A stretch of DNA of 64,000 bases from Streptomyces sp. NBC_01298 (GTDB lineage: Bacteria; Actinomycetota; Actinomycetes; Streptomycetales; Streptomycetaceae): assembly GCF_035978755.1 (NCBI RefSeq), contig NZ_CP108414.1, forward strand, positions 6,820,001 to 6,884,000, read 5' to 3'. The position numbers and the translations under genes were made by a program. Shown in pieces: positions 10,846 to 18,650 of the stretch (positions are counted from its first letter, which is position 1; each line of letters begins with the position of its first letter). The notes beneath the pieces are model-generated. The model was given only the letters and a program-made list of their open reading frames with translations. It was not told the DNA's origin and searched no databases.

Positions 10846-11496
10846 TCAGGCGGCGACGCCGATGGCGTGGCCCGACGTCGAGGGGTCGGACAGGGTGGTC
10901 AGGAGGGCGTCCGCGACGTCCGCGCGGGCGATCACCTTGCCGCCCGGCACGTTGGCGTCGACCGCCCGCCGGTAGGTCCCCGTGTACGGCCGGTCCAGCA
11001 GCCGCGGCGGCCGGATCACCGTCCACCGCGTACGGCTGGCGGAGATGGCCGCCTCCATGACCGTGAGGTCCGCGTACACGTCCCGCAGCGCCCTGCGCAG
11101 CAGCGGGTAGACCAGCACCCGGGTGAGCGCGCCGTCCTCCGGGGATTCGGGGCCCAGCGGCGCCGCGCTGACCGCCGACAGGCGGCTCACCCCGGCCCGG
11201 TCCATCGCGGAGACGATCGACCGCCGGGCCGGGCCGGCGATGGGGGTGAGCCTGGCCTGCTTGTTGCTCGCCGGGCCGAGCGCGGAGACCACCGCCTCCT
11301 GCCCCTCCAGCACCCGCACGACCGCGTCCTCGTCGGTGAGGTCCCGTACGACCGCCACCCGCAGCCGGTCGTGCGCCGGTACGTCCAGCCGGGCCGGGTC
11401 GCGGACGACCGCCGTCACCTCGTGACCCGCTTCGAGCGCCTGCCGGACCACTTCGTGGCCGATCCCGCCCGTGGCTCCGAACACCGTGAGTTTCAT
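10846..11496 (-). CDS. NAD(P)-binding Rossmann-fold protein (atypical SDR, NmrA/flavin-reductase-like)
   Basis: 216 residues from the ATG at 11496, which directly begins the Rossmann motif MKLTVFGATGGIGHEV (GATGGIG at residues 7-13) and has GGGAG-type ribosome site upstream; the longer frame to 11583 would read through the repeat-rich promoter region. The fold is that of the NAD(P)H-binding SDR_a5 or NmrA-like group, which covers flavin/biliverdin reductases, quinone-reductase-like proteins and redox sensors. No catalytic YxxxK is evident. It is divergent from a TetR regulator across two operator-like palindromes, so it is the probable target of that repressor. Substrate unknown. Confidence 0.8.
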   Translation of the reverse strand: MKLTVFGATGGIGHEVVRQALEAGHEVTAVVRDPARLDVPAHDRLRVAVVRDLTDEDAVVRVLEGQEAVVSALGPASNKQARLTPIAGPARRSIVSAMDRAGVSRLSAVSAAPLGPESPEDGALTRVLVYPLLRRALRDVYADLTVMEAAISASRTRWTVIRPPRLLDRPYTGTYRRAVDANVPGGKVIARADVADALLTTLSDPSTSGHAIGVAA

Positions 11497-11520
11497 TCCG
11501 ACTCCCACATTTCGCGTGAC

Positions 11521-11556
11521 GCATGACGTGTGGCGCATGACGTGTGGCGCATGACG
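11521..11556. repeat. 14-bp tandem repeat in divergent promoter region
   Basis: GCATGACGTGTGGC occurs at 11521-11534 and 11535-11548, followed by a partial third copy GCATGACG (11549-11556). It lies in the leader of the NAD(P)-binding gene. It may be repeat slippage or a regulator site. Confidence 0.6.
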
Positions 11557-11565
11557 GAGAGGGGT

Positions 11566-11617
11566 GGGTGAGTATTCACTCACCCCTCACTACCGCTATG
11601 GTGAGTGAATGCTCACC
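11566..11617. promoter_or_regulatory. Pair of TetR-type operators between divergent genes
   Basis: Two sites share the geometry GGTGAGT-N4-RCTCACC. Site 1 is 11566-11585 (perfect 8-bp arms GGGTGAGT and ACTCACCC with a 4-base centre). Site 2 is 11600-11617 (GGTGAGT-GAAT-GCTCACC), which overlaps the regulator's own ATG at 11609. Centres are about 33 bases apart. This fits autoregulation of the TetR gene and control of the divergent NAD(P)-binding gene. Confidence 0.65.
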
Positions 11618-12214
11618 CCGAAGTCAAGCCGCTCCACCCCGGAGCGCCTGCTCGATGCCGCCGAAACCCTGATGCGCACCACGGGGCTGGCCAACGCCAC
11701 CACGAAGGCCATCGCCCGGGAGGCGGGCTGCTCGGAGGCCGCGCTCTACAAGTACTTCGCGAACAAGGAAGAGCTGTTCGTCCGCGTGCTGATGGAGCGG
11801 CGCCCCAACGCCGGCGCGATGATGGCGGCGCTGACCAGCGACCCGGGGGACCAGTCGGCCGAGGAGCGGCTCACCGAGATCGCCCGGTACGCCTCGCTCT
11901 TCTACGCCGAGGCCATGCCCATGGCAGGCTCGCTCTTCGCCGATCCCGTCCTGCTCGCCCGCCACAGGGAGGGCGTACGGAGCATCGGCGCGGGTCCGCA
12001 CGTGGTGCTGGAGGCCCTCACCGGCCATCTGTTCCGCGAGCTCGAACGCGGCAGGCTGCGCCCCGACGCCGACCCGGCGGCCGCGGCCGCGCTGCTGCTC
12101 GGCGCCTGCTTCCAGCGGGCCTTCTTCCTGCACTTCTCCGGGCCCGACACCGTCGGCCCCGTCGAGGAGTTCGCCCCCGCCGTCGCCGCTACGGTGTGGG
12201 CCGCCCTGCGCTGA
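11609..12214 (+). CDS. TetR/AcrR-family transcriptional regulator
   Basis: 201 residues. The N-terminal DNA-binding domain is typical: RLLDAAETLMRTTGLANATTKAIAREAGCSEAALYKYFANKEELF (helix-turn-helix about residues 30-52). The C-terminal helical domain (about 60-201) is the ligand-binding and dimerisation part, ligand unknown. It lies divergent from the NAD(P)-binding protein gene, and two matching palindromes lie between and over its start, so self-repression and control of that neighbour are likely. There is no separate ribosome site before the ATG; the operator overlaps the start, and the transcript may be leaderless. The last 26 bases overlap the 3' end of the convergent PfkB kinase gene. 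Confidence 0.9.
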   Translation: MLTPKSSRSTPERLLDAAETLMRTTGLANATTKAIAREAGCSEAALYKYFANKEELFVRVLMERRPNAGAMMAALTSDPGDQSAEERLTEIARYASLFYAEAMPMAGSLFADPVLLARHREGVRSIGAGPHVVLEALTGHLFRELERGRLRPDADPAAAAALLLGACFQRAFFLHFSGPDTVGPVEEFAPAVAATVWAALR

Positions 12215-13106
12215 GGTCGGCGGCGTACGGAGGCTCCGCGCCGGCCCGGGTGCAGGTCAGCGCGGCCGCCGCGGCGGCGTAGGACAGCACCCCGGGCCAG
12301 TCCACCGGGCCCGGGAGCCCCGCGCCGCCCGCGCCGACCGCTTCGCCCGCGAGCCGGTGGAGCAGGGCCGCGTTCACGGTGTCGCCCGCGCCGATGGTGT
12401 CCACCACCGCGACCCGGCGGGCCGGTACCGAGTGCTCCGCGCCCTCCCGCGTCCACACCGTCAGGCCGCCCGCGCCCCGGGTGAGCACCACCGCCGACGG
12501 GCCCGCCGCCAGCCAGTCGCCGGCCCGGCCGCCCAGCCACGCCGCGTCCTCCTCCGACAGCTTCAGCACGCCGACGTGCGGCAGCCAGGACAGGAAGCGG
12601 GCCCGGTAGGCCGCCGGGTCGGCGATCAGCGCCGGGCGGATGTTGGGGTCGAGCAGGGTCAGCAGCCCGCGCCCGGATTCCCGGCGCAGCAGGGTCTCGT
12701 AGGCGCTCGCCCCGGGCTCCAGGACCAGCGAACAGGTGCCGAGCGCGAGGGCCCGTACGCCCTCGGGGAGCGCGGGCGGCAGCCGGAACAGCCGGTCGGC
12801 CGTGCCCTCGACGTAGAACCCGTACGCCGCCGAGCCGTCCGGTGCCAGCGAGGGCACCGCCAGCGTGGTCGGCTCCGGTCCGCGCTGGACCAGCGAGAGG
12901 TCCACCCCGGCCGCGCGCAGCCCGTCGAGCAGCGAGGCGCCGAAGCCGTCCGTGGAGATCCGGGAGCAGAAGGCGACCGGTGCGCCGAGCCGGCCCAGGG
13001 CGAGCGCGGTGTTGTACGGTCCGCCGCCCGGCCGCGGCAGCAGGGCGCCCGACGGTCCTTCGACGGGCACCAGGTCGATCAGGGCTTCTCCACCGACGAC
13101 GATCAC
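12189..13106 (-). CDS. PfkB-family carbohydrate kinase (fructokinase-like)
   Basis: 305 residues, ribokinase/PfkB fold. The N-terminal substrate motif is GGEALIDLVP, followed by the GG signature GGGPYNTALALGRLG (about 27-41), DPNIRP in the middle and the C-terminal ATP/catalytic motif DTIGAGDTVNAAL (about 238-250; Asp of GAGD is the catalytic base). These enzymes phosphorylate sugars such as fructose or ribose, or nucleosides; the GGGPYNTA form is most like fructokinases. Its 3' end overlaps the TetR gene by 26 bases, tail to tail. The start at 13106 (ATG) directly begins the conserved MIVVGGEALIDL. No sugar transporter is adjacent, so the substrate stays open. Confidence 0.85.
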   Translation of the reverse strand: MIVVGGEALIDLVPVEGPSGALLPRPGGGPYNTALALGRLGAPVAFCSRISTDGFGASLLDGLRAAGVDLSLVQRGPEPTTLAVPSLAPDGSAAYGFYVEGTADRLFRLPPALPEGVRALALGTCSLVLEPGASAYETLLRRESGRGLLTLLDPNIRPALIADPAAYRARFLSWLPHVGVLKLSEEDAAWLGGRAGDWLAAGPSAVVLTRGAGGLTVWTREGAEHSVPARRVAVVDTIGAGDTVNAALLHRLAGEAVGAGGAGLPGPVDWPGVLSYAAAAAALTCTRAGAEPPYAADLSAGRPTP

Positions 13107-13219
13107 GCGGGGGAAGCTACCCCATCGGGCGCGGGTATCGTCGGGTGGGCCCGCCGGGCCCGGCCGTGCCGATTCCGGCCCCGCCGTATCCGCACGCCGC
13201 CTCGTTCCGGGAGAACCGC

Positions 13220-13651
13220 ATGTCCGCCTCGCAGTCCGCCGCCCGCCGTACCGTCCTCAAGGGCGCCGCCGCGATCGTCGGAGCCGTCGGCGGCGGCGCT
13301 GCGCTCACCGCCTGCTCGACCGCGACCAACAGCGGCTCCGGTTCCCCGGCGGTCCCCGCCCAGCCCGTCGAGCTGGGGGCGGCGGCCGAGGTCCCGGTCG
13401 GCGGCGCGAAGCTGTTCCGGGAGAAGAAGCTCGTGGTCAGCTGCGCGGAGGCGGGCCAGTACAAGGCCTTCAGCGCCCAGTGCACCCACTCGGGCTGCGT
13501 CCTGGACAAGATTGTCGAAGGTGAGGGCAACTGCCCGTGCCACGGCAGCCGCTTCGACGTGACCACGGGCCAGGTGCTGCGCGGCCCGGCCACCGAGCCG
13601 CTGCCCGAGGTCCCGGTGAAGGTCGAGGGCGGCAACCTCGTCGCGGGCTGA
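13220..13651 (+). CDS. Rieske [2Fe-2S] lipoprotein, Tat-exported
   Basis: 143 residues from the ATG at 13220 (GGGAGA 6 bases upstream); a longer frame to 12842 is a shadow of the kinase gene. The N-terminus has a twin-arginine signal (AARRTVLKGAA) and a lipobox LTAC at the end of the hydrophobic stretch, so a Tat-exported, lipid-anchored protein is expected, as in many streptomycete lipoproteins. The Rieske motifs CTHSGC (about 91-96) and CPCHGSRFD (about 108-116) supply the two Cys and two His ligands of a [2Fe-2S] cluster. Role is likely extracytoplasmic electron transfer; the partner is not adjacent. The stop codon lies in the first unit of an 8-bp tandem repeat. Confidence 0.9.
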   Translation: MSASQSAARRTVLKGAAAIVGAVGGGAALTACSTATNSGSGSPAVPAQPVELGAAAEVPVGGAKLFREKKLVVSCAEAGQYKAFSAQCTHSGCVLDKIVEGEGNCPCHGSRFDVTTGQVLRGPATEPLPEVPVKVEGGNLVAG

Positions 13652-13708
13652 CGGGCTGACGGGCTGACGGGCTGACGGGCTGACGGGCTGACGAGTTGGC
13701 GGGCTGAC
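13645..13708. repeat. 8-bp tandem repeat overlapping a stop codon
   Basis: GGGCTGAC is repeated perfectly six times from 13645 to 13692, then a degenerate unit (GAGTTGGC) and another perfect one (13701-13708). The stop of the Rieske gene is the TGA of unit 1. Because the unit length is not a multiple of three, it places TGA in every frame. Confidence 0.9.
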
Positions 13709-13731
13709 CGGCTGGAGCGCCGGGCCGGCGC

Positions 13732-14730
13732 TCACTCCCAGTCCCACCCGATCCCCAGGATCCCGCGCCGCACCCCCTGCTCCACCAGGTGCACGGCCCG
13801 GTACGGTCCGCTCGGGTTCAGGTCCACGAGCCGCCCGCGCGGCGCGTCCGCCCCGCTGCGCGTGAAGCGGCGGCAGCGCACCGGCAGCGCGGCCTCGTCG
13901 AAGCGGACCTGGAGCACGTACTGCCCGCCCGTGTAGCTGAAGCCGCGCACGTACTCGCTGCTGCGGCCGGCGGTGCCGTCCTCGAAGCCGTAGCCGAAGA
14001 CGTAGGTGTCCCCGGCGCGCAGCCGGGTGTCGAAGAGCAGTTCGGCGACGACCAGCTCGGCTTCGGGGTGGCGGCGGACGCGCCCGGTCCGGCAGTTCTC
14101 GTCGGCCCGCACCCGGATCCGCCGGGGATCGCAGCCCGGGTCGCCGTGGTGCACCGCGACGTACCGGTCGACCCCGTCGCGGTGGGCCCGTACGACGTGC
14201 TGCGATTCGCGGCCGAGGAGTTCCCCGGCGGGCCCGATCCACACCCGCTCGTGATGGCCGACGGTGTGCAGGCCGCCGTCCGCGGGCAGTTCCATGCCGG
14301 CCAGCAGCCCCTCCACGGTCGCGCCCACGCTGAACAGCGCCCGGTACGAACGCGCGGGCGGCCGGGCCGTCCCGGGCGCGGCGGGATCCGGCGCGGCCAG
14401 CAGCCGCAGCAGGGCCCCCTCGGGCAGTTCCAGGATCTGCTCCAGGGCCCGTACGGCCTTCAGCGACTCGGGGCGGCCCGGCCGCCGGGCGCCCTGCTGC
14501 CAGTAACTGAGGCTCGTCACCCCGAGCTTGACGCCGCGGGCGGCGAGCCGGTGCTGCACCCGGTGCAGGGGCAGGCCGAGGGCGGCGAGGGCGGCGCGGA
14601 GCGCCAGGTGGAAGGGGCCGTCGCGCAGCAGGCGCGGCAGCTCCAGCGCGGCGTCCGCGCGGGCGCCGTCCGAAGCGGCGGTGTTCGCGGGGGCGCTGTC
14701 CGGGAAGGTGCCGTTCGCGCTCGACCGCAT
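13732..14730 (-). CDS. XRE-like DNA-binding protein with unknown C-terminal domain
   Basis: 332 residues. The first 40 residues are low complexity. Residues about 40-105 form a helical block ending SLSYWQQGARRPGRPESL and KAVRALEQILELPEGALL, which looks like an XRE/Cro helix-turn-helix domain (streptomycete form with YWQ). The remaining 220 residues are beta-rich, with HHGDPGCDPRRIRVRADENCRTGRV and DTYVFGYGFEDGTAGRSSEYVRGF, and match nothing I recognise; a sensor or effector domain is likely. AGGAGGAG sits 7 bases before the ATG. It is divergent from a secreted cysteine protease operon, and the gap carries GTTCAC-type repeats that could be its binding sites (inference). Confidence 0.7.
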   Translation of the reverse strand: MRSSANGTFPDSAPANTAASDGARADAALELPRLLRDGPFHLALRAALAALGLPLHRVQHRLAARGVKLGVTSLSYWQQGARRPGRPESLKAVRALEQILELPEGALLRLLAAPDPAAPGTARPPARSYRALFSVGATVEGLLAGMELPADGGLHTVGHHERVWIGPAGELLGRESQHVVRAHRDGVDRYVAVHHGDPGCDPRRIRVRADENCRTGRVRRHPEAELVVAELLFDTRLRAGDTYVFGYGFEDGTAGRSSEYVRGFSYTGGQYVLQVRFDEAALPVRCRRFTRSGADAPRGRLVDLNPSGPYRAVHLVEQGVRRGILGIGWDWE

Positions 14731-14743
14731 GGCGGCTCCTCCT

Positions 14744-14866
14744 GTGAACGTTCACGCGACGGGGTGCGGGTGCTCCGGCGGGTGACGCCCGCGGTCCCGG
14801 TGGGTCCAGGTGGGGTGACGGCGGACGTTCACACTCCGGCCCCACCGTTCACACCGTGATGTCACG
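14744..14866. promoter_or_regulatory. GTTCAC-repeat cluster between divergent regulator and protease genes
   Basis: A perfect 12-bp palindrome GTGAACGTTCAC lies at 14744-14755, just before the XRE-like gene. CGTTCACAC occurs at 14826-14834 and again at 14846-14854, exactly 20 bp apart, on the same face of the helix. A further inverted repeat, CGTGA-TG-TCACG, is at 14855-14866. The spacing suggests cooperative binding of a dimeric regulator. Confidence 0.5.
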
Positions 14867-14969
14867 CCGTATTGAAGCGTGTTGACCTGTTCCCGACAAC
14901 ACCCCGATGCTCCTCCACAGCGTCCGGACGCGCTCCTCCATCCCCGCTCCCCACAACGGGAGGAACGCG

Positions 14970-15620
14970 ATGCGCCACCGCAACCGGCGGCTTTCCCTCG
15001 CCGCCTTCGTCACCGCCCTGCTCACCGCCTTGCTCGCCTTGCCCACCGCTGCCGCCACCGCCGCCGATGTCGCCGCCGGTACGGGCACCACGACCGCCAT
15101 CTCATCCGTGGCCGCCGTACCCGCCGAGACCTCGGCGCTGGCGTCCAAGCGGCTGAACATCACCATGCAGGCCCAGCAGAAGACCAACTGGTGCTGGGCC
15201 GCCTCGGGCAACACCATCGCCACCTGGTTCGGCCGCACCTACAGCCAGAACCAGTTCTGCAACGCGGCGTTCAACCGCCAGCAGGGCTACGACTGCCCCA
15301 ACAACCAGGCCAACCTGGCCAACGTGCAGACCGCCCTGCGCTGGGCCGGCATCAACTCCGGCTCCTACGTGACCGGCTGGCTCCAGTACTCCACCGTGCA
15401 GACCGAGATCAACGCCAACCGCCCGGTCGAGACCCGCATCCAGTGGTCCAACGGCGGCGGCCACATGCACGTGATCTACGGCTACGACACCGCGAACAGC
15501 TGGGTGTACTGGGGAGACCCATGGCCCTCCAGCGACCGCTACAACTGGGCCTCGCACGCCTGGTACGTGGACAACAGCACCTTCTCCTGGACCCACTCGC
15601 TCTACCGGATCGGGGCGTGA
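14970..15620 (+). CDS. Secreted papain-like cysteine protease (C39/C70-like fold)
   Basis: 216 residues from the ATG at 14970 (GGGAGG 6 bases upstream). A Sec signal peptide covers about residues 1-36 (RHRNRRLSLAAFVTALLTAL). The mature part starts with a short propeptide-like stretch and then QQKTNWCWAASGNTIATWF (about 78-96), the Gln-oxyanion/catalytic Cys motif of the AvrRpt2-like papain-like family, with GHMHVIYGYD (about 173-182) supplying the catalytic His and a following WVYWGDPWP the Asp/Asn. It acts outside the cell on proteins or peptidoglycan-linked peptides; target unknown. It is the first of two genes: the next begins four bases after its stop, so the pair is almost surely co-translated. 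A divergent XRE-like regulator is upstream. Confidence 0.82.
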   Translation: MRHRNRRLSLAAFVTALLTALLALPTAAATAADVAAGTGTTTAISSVAAVPAETSALASKRLNITMQAQQKTNWCWAASGNTIATWFGRTYSQNQFCNAAFNRQQGYDCPNNQANLANVQTALRWAGINSGSYVTGWLQYSTVQTEINANRPVETRIQWSNGGGHMHVIYGYDTANSWVYWGDPWPSSDRYNWASHAWYVDNSTFSWTHSLYRIGA

Positions 15621-15624
15621 CCCC

Positions 15625-16461
15625 ATGAATCCCCGTGACCTCATGAAGGCCCGTCTCGCCGCCGCGGCCGTCGCCGCGACCGCCGTACTGGCCCTGGCCC
15701 CCGCCCAGGCGTCCGCGGCGCCCGTACCGCAGCCCCAGGCCGCCACCGCCGAGAACCTGGCCGCCGCCGGGCGGACGGCGGCGGCCCCCGACACCCTCGC
15801 CACCCTGTCGCGCTTCTTCGCCCGCGAGGGCAAGGTCTCGCTCGCCGCCGCGCGGCCCCGCATCGAGGGCGAGAGCGTTCCCGTGCACTACCTCTCCCCG
15901 GAGTTCGTCGCCGGGAAGGCGGGCGCGAGCGTGGCCCGGCTGGAGTTCCTCGCCAGCCAGGCCGTCTCCTCGGACGGACAGCAGGCCGCCCTGTGGACCG
16001 CGCAGACCGAAGCGGGCTGGCAGGTGGTGAACATCGCCACCGGCGACGACGAGTTCCGCTATGCGCGGCTCGGCGCGGCGAAACTCCCCGGCGGGACCGT
16101 GTTCCGCGAACCGCAGATCGACGCCTGGTACGTGGCCGGCGGCGACCGGGTCCTGCCCCTGGACGAGGACGCGGCCACCGCCGTCGGCGGGCAGGGCACG
16201 AGCCTGGCCGCCTACCGGACGCGGGTCGTGAAGGCCTACGGGGACAAGCTGCCGGGATCCGCCTACGGCAAGGCCGGCAAGGCCGGTGGCTTCGCCCCCA
16301 CGGAAGCCACGCAAGCCACGCAAGCCACGGCGGCCTCCGCCACCACCGGGCCCGCCTCCGCCGGGCTCCCGATGACCGCCGGAGCCCTGGCTCTGGCGCT
16401 GGGCGCGGCCGGCGCGGTGGCCGCGCGGCGCGCCCGGCGGCAGCGGGTGGTGCGGGCGTAG
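15625..16461 (+). CDS. Secreted protein with C-terminal membrane/wall anchor, partner of the cysteine protease
   Basis: 278 residues, no family recognised. Signal peptide about 1-31 ([20 protein letters not shown] then ASA-AP). The ectodomain (about 32-215) contains [15 protein letters not shown] and an alpha/beta region without catalytic motifs. A TQATQATA linker leads to LPMTAG, a 17-residue hydrophobic stretch and [11 protein letters not shown]: this is the layout of a sorting signal, with LPMTA close to LPxTG/LAxTG, or alternatively a plain membrane anchor. Being four bases downstream of the secreted protease gene, it may anchor, inhibit or be processed by it (inference). An internal ATG at 15643 is possible but has no ribosome site. 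A strong hairpin ends the operon. Confidence 0.7.
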   Translation: MNPRDLMKARLAAAAVAATAVLALAPAQASAAPVPQPQAATAENLAAAGRTAAAPDTLATLSRFFAREGKVSLAAARPRIEGESVPVHYLSPEFVAGKAGASVARLEFLASQAVSSDGQQAALWTAQTEAGWQVVNIATGDDEFRYARLGAAKLPGGTVFREPQIDAWYVAGGDRVLPLDEDAATAVGGQGTSLAAYRTRVVKAYGDKLPGSAYGKAGKAGGFAPTEATQATQATAASATTGPASAGLPMTAGALALALGAAGAVAARRARRQRVVRA

Positions 16462-16470
16462 CCACCCGGA

Positions 16471-16509
16471 GGGTCCGGCCGTCCGGCCGCCTGCCGGGCG
16501 GCCGGACCC
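16471..16509 (+). terminator. Terminator after the protease operon
   Basis: Nested hairpins: GTCCGGCCGC (16481-16490) with GCGGCCGGAC (16498-16507), 7-base loop, and an alternative outer pairing of 16471-16480 with 16500-16509. It lies ten bases past the stop. Confidence 0.7.
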
Positions 16510-16512
16510 TGC

Positions 16513-16559
16513 CCCGCGACCGGGAGGCCTCGGCCCGCGACCGGGAGGCCTCGGCCCGC
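16513..16559. repeat. 21-bp tandem duplication before uvrC
   Basis: Two perfect copies of a 21-bp unit beginning CCCGCGACCGGGAGG (16513-16533 and 16534-16554), then five bases of a third. No function is evident. Confidence 0.7.
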
Positions 16560-16589
16560 TTGTCGGCGGGCGACAGTAGGGTGGTTGGC

Positions 16590-18650
16590 ATGGCCGACCC
16601 TTCCAGCTACCGCCCCCAGCCGGGACAGGTCCCCGACTCCCCGGGGGTCTACAAATTCCGCGACGAGCACCGCCGGGTGATCTACGTCGGGAAGGCCAAG
16701 AGCCTGCGCCAGCGGCTGGCCAGCTACTTCCAGGACCTCGCCGGGCTGCACCCGCGCACCGCCACCATGGTGACCACGGCCGCCTCCGTCGAGTGGACCG
16801 TGGTCTCCACCGAGGTCGAGGCGCTCCAGCTCGAATACTCCTGGATCAAGGAGTTCGACCCCCGGTTCAACGTCAAGTACCGGGACGACAAGAGCTACCC
16901 CTCCCTCGCCGTCACCATGAACGAGGACTACCCGCGGGTCCAGGTCATGCGCGGACCCAAGAAGAAGGGCGTGCGCTACTTCGGCCCGTACGGGCACGCC
17001 TGGGCCATCCGCGAGACCGTCGACCTGATGCTCCGGGTCTTCCCCGTCCGCACCTGCTCCGCCGGTGTGTTCAAGCGGTCCGCCCAGATCGGCCGCCCGT
17101 GCCTGCTCGGGTACATCGGCAAGTGCGCCGCGCCCTGCGTCGGCCGGGTCACCCCCGAGGAGCACCGCGAACTCGCCGAGGACTTCTGCGACTTCATGGC
17201 CGGCCGCACCGGCACCTACCTCACCCGCCTCGAACAGCAGATGCACGAGGCCGCGGAGGAGATGGAGTACGAGAAGGCCGCCCGGCTGCGCGACGACATA
17301 GGGGCCCTGCGCCGGGCCATGGAGAAGAACGCGGTCGTGCTCGCCGACGCCACCGACGCCGACCTGTTCGCGGTGGCCGAGGACGAGCTCGAAGCGGCCG
17401 TGCAGATCTTCCACGTCCGCGGCGGCCGGGTCCGCGGCCAGCGCGGCTGGGTCACCGACAAGGTCGAGGCCGTGGACACCGCCGGACTCGTCGAGCACGC
17501 CCTGCAGCAGCTGTACGGGGAGGAGAAGGGCGAGTCCGTCCCCAAGGAGGTGCTGGTTCCGGCGCTCCCCGAGGACACCCCGGCCCTGAGCCAGTGGCTC
17601 GCCGAGCGGCGCGGTTCGCAGGTCAGCCTGCGCATCCCGCAGCGCGGGGACAAGAAGGCGCTGATGGAGACCGTCCACCGCAACGCCCAGCAGTCCCTCG
17701 CCCTGCACAAGACCAAGCGCGCCGCCGACCTCACCACCCGCTCGCGGGCCCTGGAGGAGATCGCCGAGGCCCTGGACCTGGACGGCGCGCCGCTGCGCAT
17801 CGAGTGCTTCGACATCTCCCACCTCCAGGGCGACGACGTCGTGGCCTCGATGGTCGTCTTCGAGGACGGGCTCGCGCGCAAGGGCGAGTACCGGCGCTTC
17901 CAGATCAAGTCCTTCGAGGGCCAGGACGACGTCCGCTCCATGCACGAGGTCGTCTCCCGGCGCTTCCGCCGCTACCTCCAGGAGAAGCTGAAGACGGGGG
18001 AGTGGTCCCCCGAGTCCCCCGAGTCCTCCGAGTCCTCCGAGTCCCCCGGGGCCGCCGCCGGCGGGGAAGTCGACCGGGACACGCCCGAGGACGACGGACG
18101 CCCCAAGCGCTTCGCGTACCCGCCGCAGCTCGTCGTGGTCGACGGCGGGCAGCCCCAGGTGGCCGCCGCCAAGCGCGCCCTGGAAGAGCTGGGGATCGAC
18201 GACGTCGCCGTGTGCGGCCTCGCCAAGCGGCTGGAGGAGGTCTGGCTGCCCGGGGAGGACGATCCGGTGGTGCTGCCCCGCAGCAGCGAGGGCCTGTACC
18301 TGCTCCAGCGGGTGCGTGACGAAGCCCACCGGTTCGCCATCCAGTACCAGCGCAACAAGCGGGGCAAGCGCCTGAAGGCCGGCCCCCTCGACGAGGTCCC
18401 CGGGCTCGGCGAGAGCCGCAAACTGGCCCTGATCAAGCACTTCGGTTCGGTGAAAAAGCTGAGACAGGCGACAATCGACCAGATCTGCGAGGTCCCGGGC
18501 ATAGGCCGCAAGACGGCCGAGACCGTGGCCGTGGCCCTCGCCCAGGCGGTTCCCGCCGGTCCCGCCGTCAATACGGCGACCGGGGAGATCATTGAGGATG
18601 AGACACCCGCGTCCGCGGGAGCAGCATCCGATCGGGGGACCGAGCAATGA
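16590..18650 (+). CDS. uvrC: Excinuclease ABC subunit C
   Basis: 686 residues from the ATG at 16590 ([21 protein letters not shown]). UvrC makes the 3' and 5' incisions around a lesion held by UvrB. Domains in order: GIY-YIG nuclease (about 15-95; [25 protein letters not shown]), Cys-containing linker [13 protein letters not shown] domain (about 205-240) for UvrB contact, RNase H-like nuclease (about 385-560; [31 protein letters not shown]) and tandem helix-hairpin-helix DNA-binding motifs (about 600-660). A Glu-Ser-Pro-rich insert encoded by a 9-bp repeat (18012-18047) lies in the nuclease domain. A TAGGGT -10-like hexamer ends 7 bases before the ATG, suggesting a leaderless transcript. Its stop overlaps rapZ (ATGA). 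Confidence 0.96.
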   Translation: MADPSSYRPQPGQVPDSPGVYKFRDEHRRVIYVGKAKSLRQRLASYFQDLAGLHPRTATMVTTAASVEWTVVSTEVEALQLEYSWIKEFDPRFNVKYRDDKSYPSLAVTMNEDYPRVQVMRGPKKKGVRYFGPYGHAWAIRETVDLMLRVFPVRTCSAGVFKRSAQIGRPCLLGYIGKCAAPCVGRVTPEEHRELAEDFCDFMAGRTGTYLTRLEQQMHEAAEEMEYEKAARLRDDIGALRRAMEKNAVVLADATDADLFAVAEDELEAAVQIFHVRGGRVRGQRGWVTDKVEAVDTAGLVEHALQQLYGEEKGESVPKEVLVPALPEDTPALSQWLAERRGSQVSLRIPQRGDKKALMETVHRNAQQSLALHKTKRAADLTTRSRALEEIAEALDLDGAPLRIECFDISHLQGDDVVASMVVFEDGLARKGEYRRFQIKSFEGQDDVRSMHEVVSRRFRRYLQEKLKTGEWSPESPESSESSESPGAAAGGEVDRDTPEDDGRPKRFAYPPQLVVVDGGQPQVAAAKRALEELGIDDVAVCGLAKRLEEVWLPGEDDPVVLPRSSEGLYLLQRVRDEAHRFAIQYQRNKRGKRLKAGPLDEVPGLGESRKLALIKHFGSVKKLRQATIDQICEVPGIGRKTAETVAVALAQAVPAGPAVNTATGEIIEDETPASAGAASDRGTEQ
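18012..18047 (+). repeat. 9-bp coding microsatellite in uvrC
   Basis: Four units, GAGTCCCCC, GAGTCCTCC twice, then GAGTCCCCC, encoding [12 protein letters not shown] in a linker of the UvrC nuclease domain. It is in frame, so copy-number changes would lengthen or shorten the linker without a frameshift. Confidence 0.85.

Noticed and set aside
15993-16589. 199-residue N-terminal extension of UvrC
   Set aside because: It runs through the anchored-protein gene in another frame and a terminator; UvrC homology begins at the ATG at 16590.
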